Shown piece by piece: positions 17,648-26,355 of a stretch of 64,000 bases of DNA. The stretch comes from Flavobacteriales bacterium (GTDB lineage: Bacteria; Bacteroidota; Bacteroidia; Flavobacteriales_F; PHOS-HE28), in the NCBI GenBank assembly GCA_020635675.1, contig JACJZJ010000001.1, positions 744,001-808,000 of the forward strand, written 5' to 3'. Made by a program: the position numbers and the translations under genes. Positions within the stretch are counted from its first letter, which is position 1. The number at the start of each line of letters is the position of its first letter. The notes under the pieces are model-generated. The model saw only the letters and a program-made list of their open reading frames with translations. It ran no database searches and was not told the DNA's origin.

Positions 17648-19852
17648 ATGGCCATGCATGTTCGTCGTCCAATATTCTTCGTTCTGGCCCTGATCCCGGC
17701 ACTTGTGCTTCGCGCACATGAGGGCATGTGGCTCCCGTCCATGCTTGCGGCGATACAGGACAGCATGCAGGCGGAAGGGTTGCACCTGACCGCGGAGGAC
17801 ATCTACAGCATGAACAGGGGCAGCCTCAAGGACGCGGTGATGATCTTCGGCGGTGGATGCACGGCCGAGGTGGTCAGTGACCAGGGGTTGGTCCTCACCA
17901 ATCACCATTGCGGGTTCAGCGCGATCCAGCGGCATTCGACGGTCGATCACGATCACTTGAGGAACGGCTTCTGGGCCATGGACCGTTCACAGGAGCTCCT
18001 GACGCCCGGTTTGACGGTCACCTTCATCGTGCGCATGGTGGACGTCACGGAACGCATCCTGGGAGACCTTGATGCCGAAGTTCCGGAGCAGGAGCGCGCC
18101 GTGGCCGTTGAGGAGCGCAGTGCTGCGATCGCGGAGGAAGCCAAGGGTGGCGGGGCCTACGGGGCGGTGGTGCGGGCCTTCGACCACGGTCTCCAGTTCA
18201 TCCTGATCGTTTCGCGGACGTACCGCGATGTTCGTCTGGTGGGTGCCCCGCCGGGGGCCATCGGAAAGTTCGGTGGCGATACGGACAACTGGATGTGGCC
18301 GCGCCACACAGGGGATTTCTCGGTGTTCCGGATCTATGCGGGCCCCGGTAACCTGCCGGCCGATGCGGCGCCGGAGAACGTCCCCTATCACCCCGGCCAT
18401 GTTCTACCCATAAGCATGAAAGGTGTCAGAGAGGGCGACTTCGCCATGATCTTCGGATTTCCCGGTCGGACGCAGCGGTATCTCCCATCCGCAGGAATGG
18501 AGCAGGTGATGGAAGTGACCGACCCGGTCCGCATCGCCATGCGGAGATCGAGCCTTGCAGTGATCGATGAGGCCATGCGCGGCAGCGACCGTTCACGGAT
18601 CATGTACGCTTCCAAGCAAAGCGGTATCAGCAATGGCTACAAGAAGTGGATCGGTGAACTGCGCGGCCTAAGGGAACTCCACGCGCTCGAACGGAGGAAG
18701 AGCGACGAGGAACGCTTTCGGAAGCGTGCGACAGCGGCAGGACGGGAGGATCTGGTCGCGGTCCTTGATTCCCTTCGGACCTTGTACGATCGCTCGGCAC
18801 CCTACGCGCTCGCGCGGGACCTGTTCATCGAGATCTACTACTACGGCCCGGACATCATGCGATTCGCGGAACAGTTCCGGGACCTGGTCGAGAACGGCCG
18901 GCAGATGGAACTCGAAGGCCGCTCGGAGGCCGAGATCGCCCGGCTGCGTGAGCGCGCCAGGGGACATTTCGAAGCGACCGACCCCGATGTGGACCGGCGG
19001 ATACTTGCGGCCGTTCTGCCCTACTACCTCGCCCAGATCACGCCGGAGCTCAGGGCCCCCGTCCTAAGTGCGGTGCAGGACCGGTCCAAAGAGGACATCG
19101 AGGCTTTCGTCAACGACCTGTACGACCGGTCCTGGCTGACGTCCCCGGAGCGCCTCAGGAAGCTGCTCGCACGACCGGTGCGGTCGATCGTCCGGGAGTT
19201 GGACAAGGACCCGGCCTATCTGTTATCGACGGGAACCCTGGACCGCTACCGGGGAAGTGCTGCTGAACGCTATGCCCTGCTCAGCGGATCCATTGATGTC
19301 GCCATGCGGAAGGAACTGAAGGGGGCCATGGAGTTGTTCCCTGATAGCGTCTTCTGGCCGGATGCCAATGGGACCCTGCGTTTGTCCTATGGGCATATCG
19401 AGGGAAGTATGCCGAGGGACGGCGTGGACTACCTGCCTTTCACTACGCTGGCAGGGATCATGGACAAACGCGTGCCAGGTGATCCGGAGTTCGATGTTCC
19501 GGACCGGCTCGTCCGGCTTTACCAGGAAAAGGATCTTGGTCCCTATGGTGTCAACGGCAGCATGCCCGTGTGTTTCACCGCCTCGTTGCACACCACGGGA
19601 GGCAATAGCGGCAGCCCTGTCCTGAACGGGGATGGCGAGTTGATCGGGATCAATTTCGACAGGACCTGGGAAAGCACCATGAGCGACATCCGGTTCGACC
19701 CGGCCAAATGCCGGAACATCAGCGTGGACATACGGTATGTGCTCTTCATCATCGACAAACTGTGCGGGGCGGGGCACCTCGTGGACGAAATGCAGCTGGT
19801 CCATGATACGAGCGATGGACCGCGCCTCATTCCCTTACCGATACACCGCTGA
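17648..19852 (+). CDS. S46 family dipeptidyl-peptidase, DPP11-like (Asp/Glu-specific)
   Basis: This 734-residue periplasmic serine exopeptidase begins MAMHVRRPIFFVLALIPALVL, a signal peptide. The S46 hallmarks are present: TNHHCGF with catalytic His87, WPRHTGDFSVFR with the probable catalytic Asp223, IFGFPGRTQRYLP, and TGGNSGSPVLN with catalytic Ser654. Family knowledge: the residue 18 positions after this serine sets P1 preference, Gly in DPP7 (hydrophobic P1) and Arg in DPP11 (Asp/Glu P1). Here it is Arg672 in GINFDR, so cleavage after acidic P1 residues is predicted. The length matches DPP11 (about 720). The start at 17648 was chosen because it gives a clean signal peptide and follows the promoter box. 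The pterin dehydratase gene follows after 2 bp. Confidence 0.93.
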   Translation: MAMHVRRPIFFVLALIPALVLRAHEGMWLPSMLAAIQDSMQAEGLHLTAEDIYSMNRGSLKDAVMIFGGGCTAEVVSDQGLVLTNHHCGFSAIQRHSTVDHDHLRNGFWAMDRSQELLTPGLTVTFIVRMVDVTERILGDLDAEVPEQERAVAVEERSAAIAEEAKGGGAYGAVVRAFDHGLQFILIVSRTYRDVRLVGAPPGAIGKFGGDTDNWMWPRHTGDFSVFRIYAGPGNLPADAAPENVPYHPGHVLPISMKGVREGDFAMIFGFPGRTQRYLPSAGMEQVMEVTDPVRIAMRRSSLAVIDEAMRGSDRSRIMYASKQSGISNGYKKWIGELRGLRELHALERRKSDEERFRKRATAAGREDLVAVLDSLRTLYDRSAPYALARDLFIEIYYYGPDIMRFAEQFRDLVENGRQMELEGRSEAEIARLRERARGHFEATDPDVDRRILAAVLPYYLAQITPELRAPVLSAVQDRSKEDIEAFVNDLYDRSWLTSPERLRKLLARPVRSIVRELDKDPAYLLSTGTLDRYRGSAAERYALLSGSIDVAMRKELKGAMELFPDSVFWPDANGTLRLSYGHIEGSMPRDGVDYLPFTTLAGIMDKRVPGDPEFDVPDRLVRLYQEKDLGPYGVNGSMPVCFTASLHTTGGNSGSPVLNGDGELIGINFDRTWESTMSDIRFDPAKCRNISVDIRYVLFIIDKLCGAGHLVDEMQLVHDTSDGPRLIPLPIHR

Positions 19853-19854
19853 TC

Positions 19855-20091
19855 ATGAGCCTGTGGCAAGAGAACAACGGAAGGCTGGAACGCGAATTCC
19901 GGTTCAAGGATTTCAATGAAGCATTCGCTTTCATGACACGCGTGGCGCTGGTCGCCGAAAAGATGGACCATCATCCGGAATGGAAGAACGTGTACAACAA
20001 GGTCCACATCACCTTGAGCACGCACTCGGCCGGAGGGATCGTCACCGACAAGGACCGGGACCTGGCGGCATCGATCGACCAGCTGGTCTGA
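19855..20091 (+). CDS. Pterin-4a-carbinolamine dehydratase
   Basis: This 78-residue enzyme (4a-hydroxytetrahydrobiopterin dehydratase) recycles the oxidised pterin produced by aromatic amino-acid hydroxylases. The family motif is clear: EKMDHHPEWKNVYNKVHITL then STHSAGGIVTDKDRDLA, with the catalytic His-His-Pro and the later His. The short length is normal for Bacteroidota members. It begins 2 bp after the S46 peptidase stop, so the two genes are co-transcribed, with no obvious functional link. No phenylalanine hydroxylase gene is in this window. Confidence 0.93.
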   Translation: MSLWQENNGRLEREFRFKDFNEAFAFMTRVALVAEKMDHHPEWKNVYNKVHITLSTHSAGGIVTDKDRDLAASIDQLV

Positions 20092-20097
20092 AAAAGC

Positions 20098-20123
20098 GAA
20101 AGGCCCCGGTAGCGGAGCCTTTC
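20098..20123 (-). terminator. Intrinsic terminator between convergent genes
   Basis: GAAAGGC and GCCTTTC form a 7-bp stem extended by CCG/CGG around a GTAG loop. On the minus strand it is followed by GCTTTTT, so it mainly ends the DUF1573 transcript; on the plus strand it may also slow readthrough from the pterin dehydratase gene. Confidence 0.75.
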
Positions 20124-20144
20124 GAGGGGTGGCGCTTCACTGGG

Positions 20145-20684
20145 TCAGCTCGGCTTCTTGACGAACGCCTTGATGCGCAGAACGGTCTGTTTCGGCTCGG
20201 TATTGGCCGTCACGGTCACCGTTTTCTGTTGCTGGTTCTCCTGCTTCCCGGGTTTGTAGACCACGTCGATGTTCCCCTTGCCCCCCGGAGGAATGGGTTC
20301 CTTCGGGTAGCTGGGAACCGTGCATCCGCAGGACCCCTGCGCGTTCTCGATCACCAGGGGTTCCTTGCCTGTGTTGGTAAAGGCGAAGGTGTAGTGGTTC
20401 TCACTGTCCTGCATGACGTTGCCGAAGTCGTGTTCCATGTTCGGAAAGGCCACGTTGGTCTTCGGCCGGTTGTCCACTTCCGGATTGGAGGTCTTTGCCA
20501 GCGGGTCGAACTTCTTGTTCGCCTCCAGGGTGTTGGACGGCGTCTTGCTCGCCTCGGCGCTGGTCATGGCGGGTGAACTACTGCTCGCGGTGCTCCCGCT
20601 CGTGGTCCCCGCGTTGCCTGCGGCCATGTAGATCAGCGTGCCGGCAATGATGGCCAGCAGGACGATCTTGATGGTGTCTTTCAT
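20145..20684 (-). CDS. DUF1573 domain protein, membrane-anchored
   Basis: The 179-residue protein starts MKDTIKIVLLAIIAGTLIYMAAG, a signal anchor or signal peptide, followed by a Ser/Thr/Ala-rich linker to about residue 65. The remainder is a DUF1573 domain, an Ig-like fold: EHDFGNVMQDSENHYTFAFTNTG, then GSCGCTVPSYPKEPIPPGGKG, which is the diagnostic CGCT...PGG signature. Function is not established for the family; such domains occur widely in secreted Bacteroidota proteins. The start was chosen at the ATG giving the signal segment, 39 nt after a promoter-like box. Confidence 0.9.
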   Translation of the reverse strand: MKDTIKIVLLAIIAGTLIYMAAGNAGTTSGSTASSSSPAMTSAEASKTPSNTLEANKKFDPLAKTSNPEVDNRPKTNVAFPNMEHDFGNVMQDSENHYTFAFTNTGKEPLVIENAQGSCGCTVPSYPKEPIPPGGKGNIDVVYKPGKQENQQQKTVTVTANTEPKQTVLRIKAFVKKPS

Positions 20685-20723
20685 CGGTCGATGGGTTTGG
20701 TTGCTTGGAAAGTGGTAGGGCTG

Positions 20724-20731
20724 CGAAAATA
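20724..20731 (-). promoter_or_regulatory. Candidate -7 promoter box for the DUF1573 gene
   Basis: The minus strand reads TATTTTCG, one change from TAnnTTTG, ending 39 nt before the start codon. Confidence 0.45.
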
Positions 20732-20755
20732 GGTGTGGCCGGACCCCGGCTATCT

Positions 20756-20774
20756 CCATTAACGATCCATTAAC
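20756..20774 (-). promoter_or_regulatory. Direct repeat GTTAATGG x2, possible operator
   Basis: On the minus strand the sequence is GTTAATGG ATC GTTAATGG, with an 11-bp centre-to-centre spacing (one helical turn). It sits 25-43 bases upstream of the DUF1573 -7 box, where an activator would be expected, and directly follows the S41 stop. A similar pair of GTTAA-containing repeats occurs upstream of the S41 gene at 22458-22474. The regulator is unknown. Confidence 0.4.
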
Positions 20775-20777
20775 AGC

Positions 20778-22388
20778 CTACTGGCGGGCCATGCCCATGC
20801 GCTCGTAGGTATCGTCGGTGAGCGCGTCGATCGCCCGGCGATAGCTGTTGTCCACCGGATTGTCCGTGTTGATCACCTGCCAGTAGGCCGATGTGTCCCA
20901 TAGGTCCCTGGCGATCAGTGCCTTGGAGCGCAGTTCGATGAGTTCGCTCGACCGGTCCATGTCCTCCGGATCGGGTGCAATGCCGTCCTTTTCCCCCGCT
21001 GCGCTCAAGCCATCGAGGAATCCCTGATCGATGTGGAAGTCGGAGATAAAGGCGTTCACGTCCCTGTACCGCTTCAGCAGCTCTGACCGATGCTCGTCCA
21101 CGTACGTGAGGGCGAACGTGTTGAACGTGCCCTTGCGCACCAGTTTGCCGAATTGCTCCGAGCTCATGGTCGTGTCGAGGGGCACGAAAAGATCCGGCAT
21201 GATGCCGCCGCCGCCGTAGACGATGCGTTTGTTCATGGTGAAGAAGCGCGCGGTATCCGCAGGGTGGATGCTGTCCAATGAGGTGAGTTCGCCGTGCTTC
21301 AAGCGGTCCAGTCGATCGCGGCGGTAGGCTTCCACCCCCTCTGCATAGGACTTCTGGATGCAGCGCCCGCTCGGCGTGTAATAGCGCGACACCGTGAGAC
21401 GTACCGCGGATCCATCAGGAAGCATCACAGGCCGCTGGACCAGGCCCTTGCCGAACGAGCGACGGCCGATCACGAGGCCGCGGTCCCAGTCCTGTATGGC
21501 ACCTGTGACGATCTCGCTGGCCGAGGCCGAGCCCTCATCAATGAGCACGACGAGGCGACCCTTTTCGAAATGCCCGTTGCCGGTCGCGTAGGTATTGTCG
21601 CGCGGGGCGTTGCGTCCCTGCGTGTACACGATCAGGCGCTTGTCGCTCAGGAATTCGTCCGCCACCTCGATGGCCGATCGCAGATAGCCGCCCCCGTTGC
21701 CCTGCAGGTCCAGGATGAGGTCCTGCATGCCCTGGGTATGCAGCTTGTCCATGGTCTCCCGCAGTTCCTTGCCCGTTGTGGCGCTGAACCGGCTCAACTT
21801 GACGTATCCGACGGACGGTGTGGCCATGTAGCTGGCCTCGATGCTGTAGATCGGGATCTTGTCACGCGTGATCGTGAAGTCCAGGGGCTCGTTCTCACCC
21901 CGTCTCTGGATGCCCACCGTCACCTTCGTCCCCTTGGGCCCTCGCAGTTTGTCCATCACGTCCGTGTTGCGGATGCCGATGCCCGCCACGTTCTCCTTGT
22001 CGATGGTGACGATCCGGTCGCCCGCGCGGATCCCTAGGCGTTCCGAGGGTCCACCCGCGATCGCGTCGACCACGTAGATCGTGTCGTGCACGATGTTGAA
22101 CTGGATCCCGATGCCTTCGAAATTGCCTTTGAGCGGTTCGTTCACCTCCTCAAGCTCCTCCTTCGGGATGTAGATCGAATGAGGGTCGAGCTCTTCGAGC
22201 ATGCTTCGAATCGCCTTCTCCACCAGCTTGTTGTCATCGACGCTGTCCACGTACATGCGGTCGATGTGGTACATCAGTGCCTCGAGCTTGCCGATCGTGG
22301 CGGGGTCCTGTGCCTGTCCCAATGCGGACATGGCCGGGAGAAGGAGCGCGGCGAAAAGAAAGGGGAGCGGCGTGTGGTGCTTCTTCAT
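20778..22388 (-). CDS. S41 family C-terminal processing peptidase
   Basis: This 536-residue protease starts MKKHHTPLPFLFAALLLPAMSALG, a signal peptide, so it acts in the periplasm. A PDZ domain covers about residues 80-170 (GNFEGIGIQFNIVHDTIYVV, GIRAGDRIVTID). The S41 core follows, with the Ser/Lys dyad: Ser289 in DEGSASASEIVTGA and Lys314 in RSFGKGLVQ, 25 residues apart as in Tsp/CtpA. The C-terminal region from about residue 370 is the helical extension typical of Bacteroidota CtpA proteins. It probably cleaves proteins from exposed C-termini in envelope quality control. It is separate from the DUF1573 gene, which has its own promoter box. Confidence 0.95.
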   Translation of the reverse strand: MKKHHTPLPFLFAALLLPAMSALGQAQDPATIGKLEALMYHIDRMYVDSVDDNKLVEKAIRSMLEELDPHSIYIPKEELEEVNEPLKGNFEGIGIQFNIVHDTIYVVDAIAGGPSERLGIRAGDRIVTIDKENVAGIGIRNTDVMDKLRGPKGTKVTVGIQRRGENEPLDFTITRDKIPIYSIEASYMATPSVGYVKLSRFSATTGKELRETMDKLHTQGMQDLILDLQGNGGGYLRSAIEVADEFLSDKRLIVYTQGRNAPRDNTYATGNGHFEKGRLVVLIDEGSASASEIVTGAIQDWDRGLVIGRRSFGKGLVQRPVMLPDGSAVRLTVSRYYTPSGRCIQKSYAEGVEAYRRDRLDRLKHGELTSLDSIHPADTARFFTMNKRIVYGGGGIMPDLFVPLDTTMSSEQFGKLVRKGTFNTFALTYVDEHRSELLKRYRDVNAFISDFHIDQGFLDGLSAAGEKDGIAPDPEDMDRSSELIELRSKALIARDLWDTSAYWQVINTDNPVDNSYRRAIDALTDDTYERMGMARQ

Positions 22389-22457
22389 GGAACGGTATCC
22401 CGTTGACGGAACGGGCTTCAATGTAACGGTGTGGAACGCGCCGAGGTTCCGGCGGAT

Positions 22458-22474
22458 CGTTAAGCAACGTTAAG
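22458..22474 (-). promoter_or_regulatory. Direct repeat CGTTAAG x2 upstream of S41, possible operator
   Basis: The plus strand reads CGTTAAG CAA CGTTAAG (10-bp spacing). It overlaps the stop codon of the MORN-repeat gene and lies about 70-86 bases before the S41 start. A weak box (TACATTGA on the minus strand, 22418-22425) lies between the repeat and the gene. The GTTAA core is shared with the repeat at 20756-20774. Confidence 0.3.
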
Positions 22475-23045
22475 GCACGGCCCAGGATCCCAGCCGGAAA
22501 TCATGACCGGGAACGATCTTCCCATCATGGTAGCGAACAACACGGACGAGGTGTCCTTTCTCGTAGTAGCGCCACTTTCCGTTCGGCACACCGCCCTTGT
22601 AGCGGGCGAGGATCCCTTCATCACGGAACCACCAGGATCCTTCCCGCACACCGTTGCGGTATTGGCCCTTCAAAGAGACCTTCCCGAACTCATCGTATTC
22701 GGTCCAGTCCCCATGCAATGACCCCCATCCATATACCGCGAAGATCAAGGGTGCACCGTTCGGATAGAACGCCCGGTAGACCCCGCTGGGCTTGCCCCGT
22801 TTGAAATCCAGTTCCACGGCCTGGCGTGTGGTATCGAAGGCATAATAGCCCTTGAGCTTGTAAACAGCCGTGTCCGAATGAGGAGCATACCTGACGGGAT
22901 AGGCGAAAGCGGTGTCACCGGAGGGAACGAAGAGCGTATCAGGCTGCCCAAAAGCGCAGATCGACGGACCGAATAGGGGTAGGAACAACATGATCGCAGC
23001 GGGTCCCGTACCGCGCCACCGTGAATTCCGCAGCCTCTGTGCCAT
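22470..23045 (-). CDS. MORN-repeat secreted protein
   Basis: The 191-residue protein starts MAQRLRNSRWRGTGPAAIMLF, with a hydrophobic stretch ending ICAFGQ, consistent with export. From about residue 60 it holds MORN-type antitoxin-like repeats: GVYRAFYPNGAPLIF, HGDWTEYDEFGKVSLKGQYRNG, REGSWWFRDEGILARYKGG, PNGKWRYYEKGHLVRV. Family knowledge: such proteins are often labelled YwqK-like; their role in Bacteroidota is unknown. The start was chosen at the ATG 6 nt after an exact TAnnTTTG box. It is transcribed divergently from the third T9SS substrate gene. Confidence 0.8.
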   Translation of the reverse strand: MAQRLRNSRWRGTGPAAIMLFLPLFGPSICAFGQPDTLFVPSGDTAFAYPVRYAPHSDTAVYKLKGYYAFDTTRQAVELDFKRGKPSGVYRAFYPNGAPLIFAVYGWGSLHGDWTEYDEFGKVSLKGQYRNGVREGSWWFRDEGILARYKGGVPNGKWRYYEKGHLVRVVRYHDGKIVPGHDFRLGSWAVP

Positions 23046-23051
23046 GGTCGG

Positions 23052-23059
23052 CAAAGGTA
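23052..23059 (-). promoter_or_regulatory. Candidate -7 promoter box for the MORN gene
   Basis: The minus strand reads TACCTTTG, an exact TAnnTTTG match, with only 6 nt between it and the ATG. The transcript would have almost no leader. Confidence 0.5.
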
Positions 23060-23162
23060 GCCGCACAGGTCACGATCGTACGGGACAACCTCTCCGGGTC
23101 AAGGCGCGTCACGACGTAGGATGGCATGGGGAGGGAGGGTGATGGGGATCCCCAAGGAAACG

Positions 23163-23170
23163 TATCTTCG
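23163..23170 (+). promoter_or_regulatory. Candidate -7 promoter box for the third T9SS substrate
   Basis: TATCTTCG lies 19 nt before the ATG at 23190. It decides the start: the reading frame is open further upstream to 23121, but those residues would precede the promoter. Confidence 0.45.
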
Positions 23171-23189
23171 ACCGCTTCAATCCTTCACG

Positions 23190-26100
23190 ATGGCCCGAAA
23201 GCTCATTACGCTCCTGTTCGCTGGTCTGTTCATGGCCAATACCGCACATGCCACGCACGTGACAGGCGCGGAGATCATATGGAACTGTGTCGGCAATGGC
23301 CAGTACGACTTCTCCCTGATCATCTACAGGGACTGCGCGGGTACGACGCTCGACCAGACCTACACCCTGGACATGACGAGTCCATGCGGAAATACGTCGG
23401 TCACCGTTACCCAGCAGAGCTTCACGGAGGTCTCCCAGTTGTGTCCCGATGACATCGGGAACAGTTCGTGCAATGGTGGTCCGCTGCCTGGTATACAGGC
23501 CTATATCTACACCGGAAGCCTTTCGAACCTCGCCCCTTGCGACAGTTGGACGATATCGTGGGACCTCTGCTGCCGGAACAACGCGATCGTGAACCTCACC
23601 GACCCGGGTAACCAGGACGGTTACATCGAGGCGGTGATGAACAACGCCGATTTCCCCTGCAACGATTCGCCGCAGTTCACCAACGCTCCCATCCCTTACG
23701 TGTGCCTGGGCAGCCCGGTATTCTACAGTTACGGTGCCTTCGATCCGGACGGCGATTCGTTGAGCTACTCCTTCGTATCGGCCATGGGAGGTGGTGGCGC
23801 ACCCCTGGGCTACAACTTCCCATACTCCGCCATAGAGCCGATCACCGGCATCACCCTCGACCCACTGACCGGTCTGGTCTCCTTCACGCCGACGGTCCAG
23901 GGGAACTTCGTCGTTGTGGTGCAGGTGCAGGAGTTCGACGGCAACGGCAACCTGATCGGTACTGTTCTGCGGGACATGCAGTTCGTGGCGATCCCCTGCA
24001 CGAACAACCCCCCGAACCCGTTCGCCGGCGCCATTCAGAACTTCAACGGGAGCGCCATCCAGACCGGTGACTTTTCGATCGAGCTGTGCGAGTCGAACAA
24101 TTTCTGCTTCACGGCCACCTATGATGACCCCGACGCGACCGACACGCTCTCGTTGACCTCGAACATCCTGCAGAACCTCCCCGGAGCGACGATCACCTAT
24201 ACCGGTATCAATCCGGTGACGGCTACGATCTGTTGGACGGCCCAGCCGGGTACCAGCGGCTTTTTCCCGTTCACGGTCACCGTGGAGGATGATGCCTGTC
24301 CGATCAATGGGGAACAGACCTTCGTGTATGCGGTGAACGTGCTCCAGCGTACCTCGGCCGGTCCGGACCAGACGATCTGCGGTCCACAGGTGGCGCAGTT
24401 GCAGGCCGAAGGTGGCAGCCTGTTCACTTGGAGCGTGATGAGCGGTGATCCCATGCAGTTGGGCGTGAACTTCAGTTGCAATCCCTGCGATGCACCGATA
24501 GCCGACCCGAACAATACGACGACATACATCGTCGTAAGCGATCTCGCGGGCACGTGCATCAATTCGGATACGGTGACGGTCAACGTCGTTCCGGACTTCA
24601 GTTTCCTGGCCACACAGAGTGATACACTGATCTGTTTGGGCGAGACCGTGGACTTCAATGTGGCCGTGAACCCCAATGTGCCCGGTTATCAATTCGAGTG
24701 GATCCCGGATGAAGGGCTGACCTCCAGTTCCATCCCGAACCCGACCGGCATATACGGCAACCCGGGCTATTACACCTACAATGTGGGGATCACCAGCCCT
24801 GACGGCTGCTACCACCAGGATACGTCTCTGGCGGTCACGGTCACGCCTGGCTATGTACCCCAGTTCTCCGTATCACAGAACGACTCCTTGGTATGTGAGG
24901 GCAATTCGACCCAGTTCTTCGTGGACTTGGATTGCTCCCTGCCCGGATTCTGCGGGACCTATGACGGACCTTGCTGCGGACCGATATCCACCATGGACGT
25001 CGGTGATGGGACCGATTATCTGGCCAACACGGCCTATCCGGCCATCTACGGGCAATGGTACACCGGCGCTCGGCACCAGATCCTTTTCACGGCGAGCGAA
25101 CTCCAGGCGCTGGGCTTCGCCGGTGGCAAGATCTCGGAGATCGGGTGGAACATCGCACAGATCCCGGCCACCGCCGCAACGACGTTCTATCAATTCGAGA
25201 TCAAGATCGGCTGCACCACGCAGGAGGAGCTGATCAGTGGAGCATGGATCTCGGGCCTGACCACCGTTTTCCCGGCGGACACCATCCAGATCGTACCCGG
25301 CTGGAACACCTATCAGTTCGATCATGGCTTCAACTGGGATGGAACGTCGAACCTTGTGGTGGAGGTCTGCTTCGATTTCTGGGACCTCTTCGGGACCGAT
25401 TTCACCCTGAACTCGCCGACCTACTACACGACGACGGCCTTCAACAGTGTGCACCAATGGCACAGCGATCAAGGTGGCATTTGCAGTGACACGCCGAACG
25501 GGTTCGCCATCGAATCGGTCGAGACAGAGCGCCCGAACACCCGATTCGTGTTCTGTGGCGGTGTGTCAGCGGACGAGCTGACGTATACCTGGACCCCGGC
25601 CATTGGACTGGACGACCCATCGGCCCAGAACCCGGTGGTGACACCGCAATCCGCCCCCACCACCTACACTGTGACCGTCGGCGAACTGGGCAGTGGCTGT
25701 GCGGCCTCGGCGGACCTGACCGTGGGCTGGTTCCCTCCGGCGAACGTGAGCTTTGTTCCGAACCCTGATGAGGGCGTATTCCCGCTCACCGTCTTCTTCC
25801 AGAACACCTCCGCCTCCGGTTCGAACAACTTCAATTGGAATTTCGGGGATGGCAATGGTTCCGGTGACAGCGATCCGAACCACATCTATGTCGATCCCGG
25901 CACGTATTACATCACGCTCACCGGTCTGAGCGAGAACGGTTGCTTCGGGACATATACCGATAGCATCGTGGTACTTCCCAACCCGATCGTGGAGATCCCG
26001 AACGTGTTCTCTCCGGACAACGACGGACACAACGATGTGTTCGAATACATCGATCTGCGCGGGTTCAGGAACGTCAAGATGACCATCTACGACCGCTGGG

Positions 26101-26267
26101 GCACCGTGGTGTACGAGGCACCCGCGACCACCTCGAACAAGGTCATCTGGCAACCGAAGGCCCAAGTGAACGACGGCACCTACTTCTATCTGTTCGAAGG
26201 CCAGGGTAACGATGGCTCGGATGTAAAGCGTCAGGGGCACATCACCCTCGTGCGCAGGCCGAAGTGA
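23190..26267 (+). CDS. Secreted T9SS type B substrate with PKD domain
   Basis: This 1025-residue protein has a signal peptide (MARKLITLLFAGLFMANTAHA) followed by THVTGAEIIWNCVGNGQYDF, a common N-terminus of secreted Bacteroidota gliding-associated proteins. Ig/cadherin-like segments occupy residues 100-600 (FVSAMGGGGAPLGYNFPYSA, ATICWTAQPGTSGFFPFTV). A PKD domain lies near 860-930 (NFNWNFGDGNGSGDSD, YVDPGTYYITLTG). The last 85 residues are a type B sorting domain (EIPNVFSPDNDGHNDVFEYI, MTIYDRWGTVVYEAP, GTYFYLFEG). Unlike the two substrates at the left of the window it has no SprF-like gene beside it, so it must use a partner encoded elsewhere or none. A strong terminator follows. Confidence 0.92.
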   Translation: MARKLITLLFAGLFMANTAHATHVTGAEIIWNCVGNGQYDFSLIIYRDCAGTTLDQTYTLDMTSPCGNTSVTVTQQSFTEVSQLCPDDIGNSSCNGGPLPGIQAYIYTGSLSNLAPCDSWTISWDLCCRNNAIVNLTDPGNQDGYIEAVMNNADFPCNDSPQFTNAPIPYVCLGSPVFYSYGAFDPDGDSLSYSFVSAMGGGGAPLGYNFPYSAIEPITGITLDPLTGLVSFTPTVQGNFVVVVQVQEFDGNGNLIGTVLRDMQFVAIPCTNNPPNPFAGAIQNFNGSAIQTGDFSIELCESNNFCFTATYDDPDATDTLSLTSNILQNLPGATITYTGINPVTATICWTAQPGTSGFFPFTVTVEDDACPINGEQTFVYAVNVLQRTSAGPDQTICGPQVAQLQAEGGSLFTWSVMSGDPMQLGVNFSCNPCDAPIADPNNTTTYIVVSDLAGTCINSDTVTVNVVPDFSFLATQSDTLICLGETVDFNVAVNPNVPGYQFEWIPDEGLTSSSIPNPTGIYGNPGYYTYNVGITSPDGCYHQDTSLAVTVTPGYVPQFSVSQNDSLVCEGNSTQFFVDLDCSLPGFCGTYDGPCCGPISTMDVGDGTDYLANTAYPAIYGQWYTGARHQILFTASELQALGFAGGKISEIGWNIAQIPATAATTFYQFEIKIGCTTQEELISGAWISGLTTVFPADTIQIVPGWNTYQFDHGFNWDGTSNLVVEVCFDFWDLFGTDFTLNSPTYYTTTAFNSVHQWHSDQGGICSDTPNGFAIESVETERPNTRFVFCGGVSADELTYTWTPAIGLDDPSAQNPVVTPQSAPTTYTVTVGELGSGCAASADLTVGWFPPANVSFVPNPDEGVFPLTVFFQNTSASGSNNFNWNFGDGNGSGDSDPNHIYVDPGTYYITLTGLSENGCFGTYTDSIVVLPNPIVEIPNVFSPDNDGHNDVFEYIDLRGFRNVKMTIYDRWGTVVYEAPATTSNKVIWQPKAQVNDGTYFYLFEGQGNDGSDVKRQGHITLVRRPK

Positions 26268-26289
26268 TCCGTTCGATCGATCATGTACT

Positions 26290-26321
26290 GAGCGGGGGAG
26301 CAACATCCCCCGCTCTTTTTT
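26290..26321 (+). terminator. Intrinsic terminator after the third T9SS substrate
   Basis: GAGCGGGGGA and TCCCCCGCTC form a perfect 10-bp stem with a six-base loop, followed by six T residues. It is the clearest rho-independent terminator in the window. Confidence 0.92.
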
Positions 26322-26342
26322 CGGGTGGCGTGGGATATGGAC

Positions 26343-26350
26343 TAGATTAG
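26343..26350 (+). promoter_or_regulatory. Candidate -7 promoter box for the lysyl endopeptidase gene
   Basis: TAGATTAG resembles TAnnTTTG with one change and sits 5 nt before the ATG. It follows the terminator, as expected for a separate unit. Confidence 0.35.
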
Positions 26351-26355
26351 CTGGC

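Noticed and set aside
23109..24815. 568-codon minus-strand frame
   Set aside because: It lies opposite the third T9SS substrate and has no recognisable domain or signal; a GC-bias shadow.
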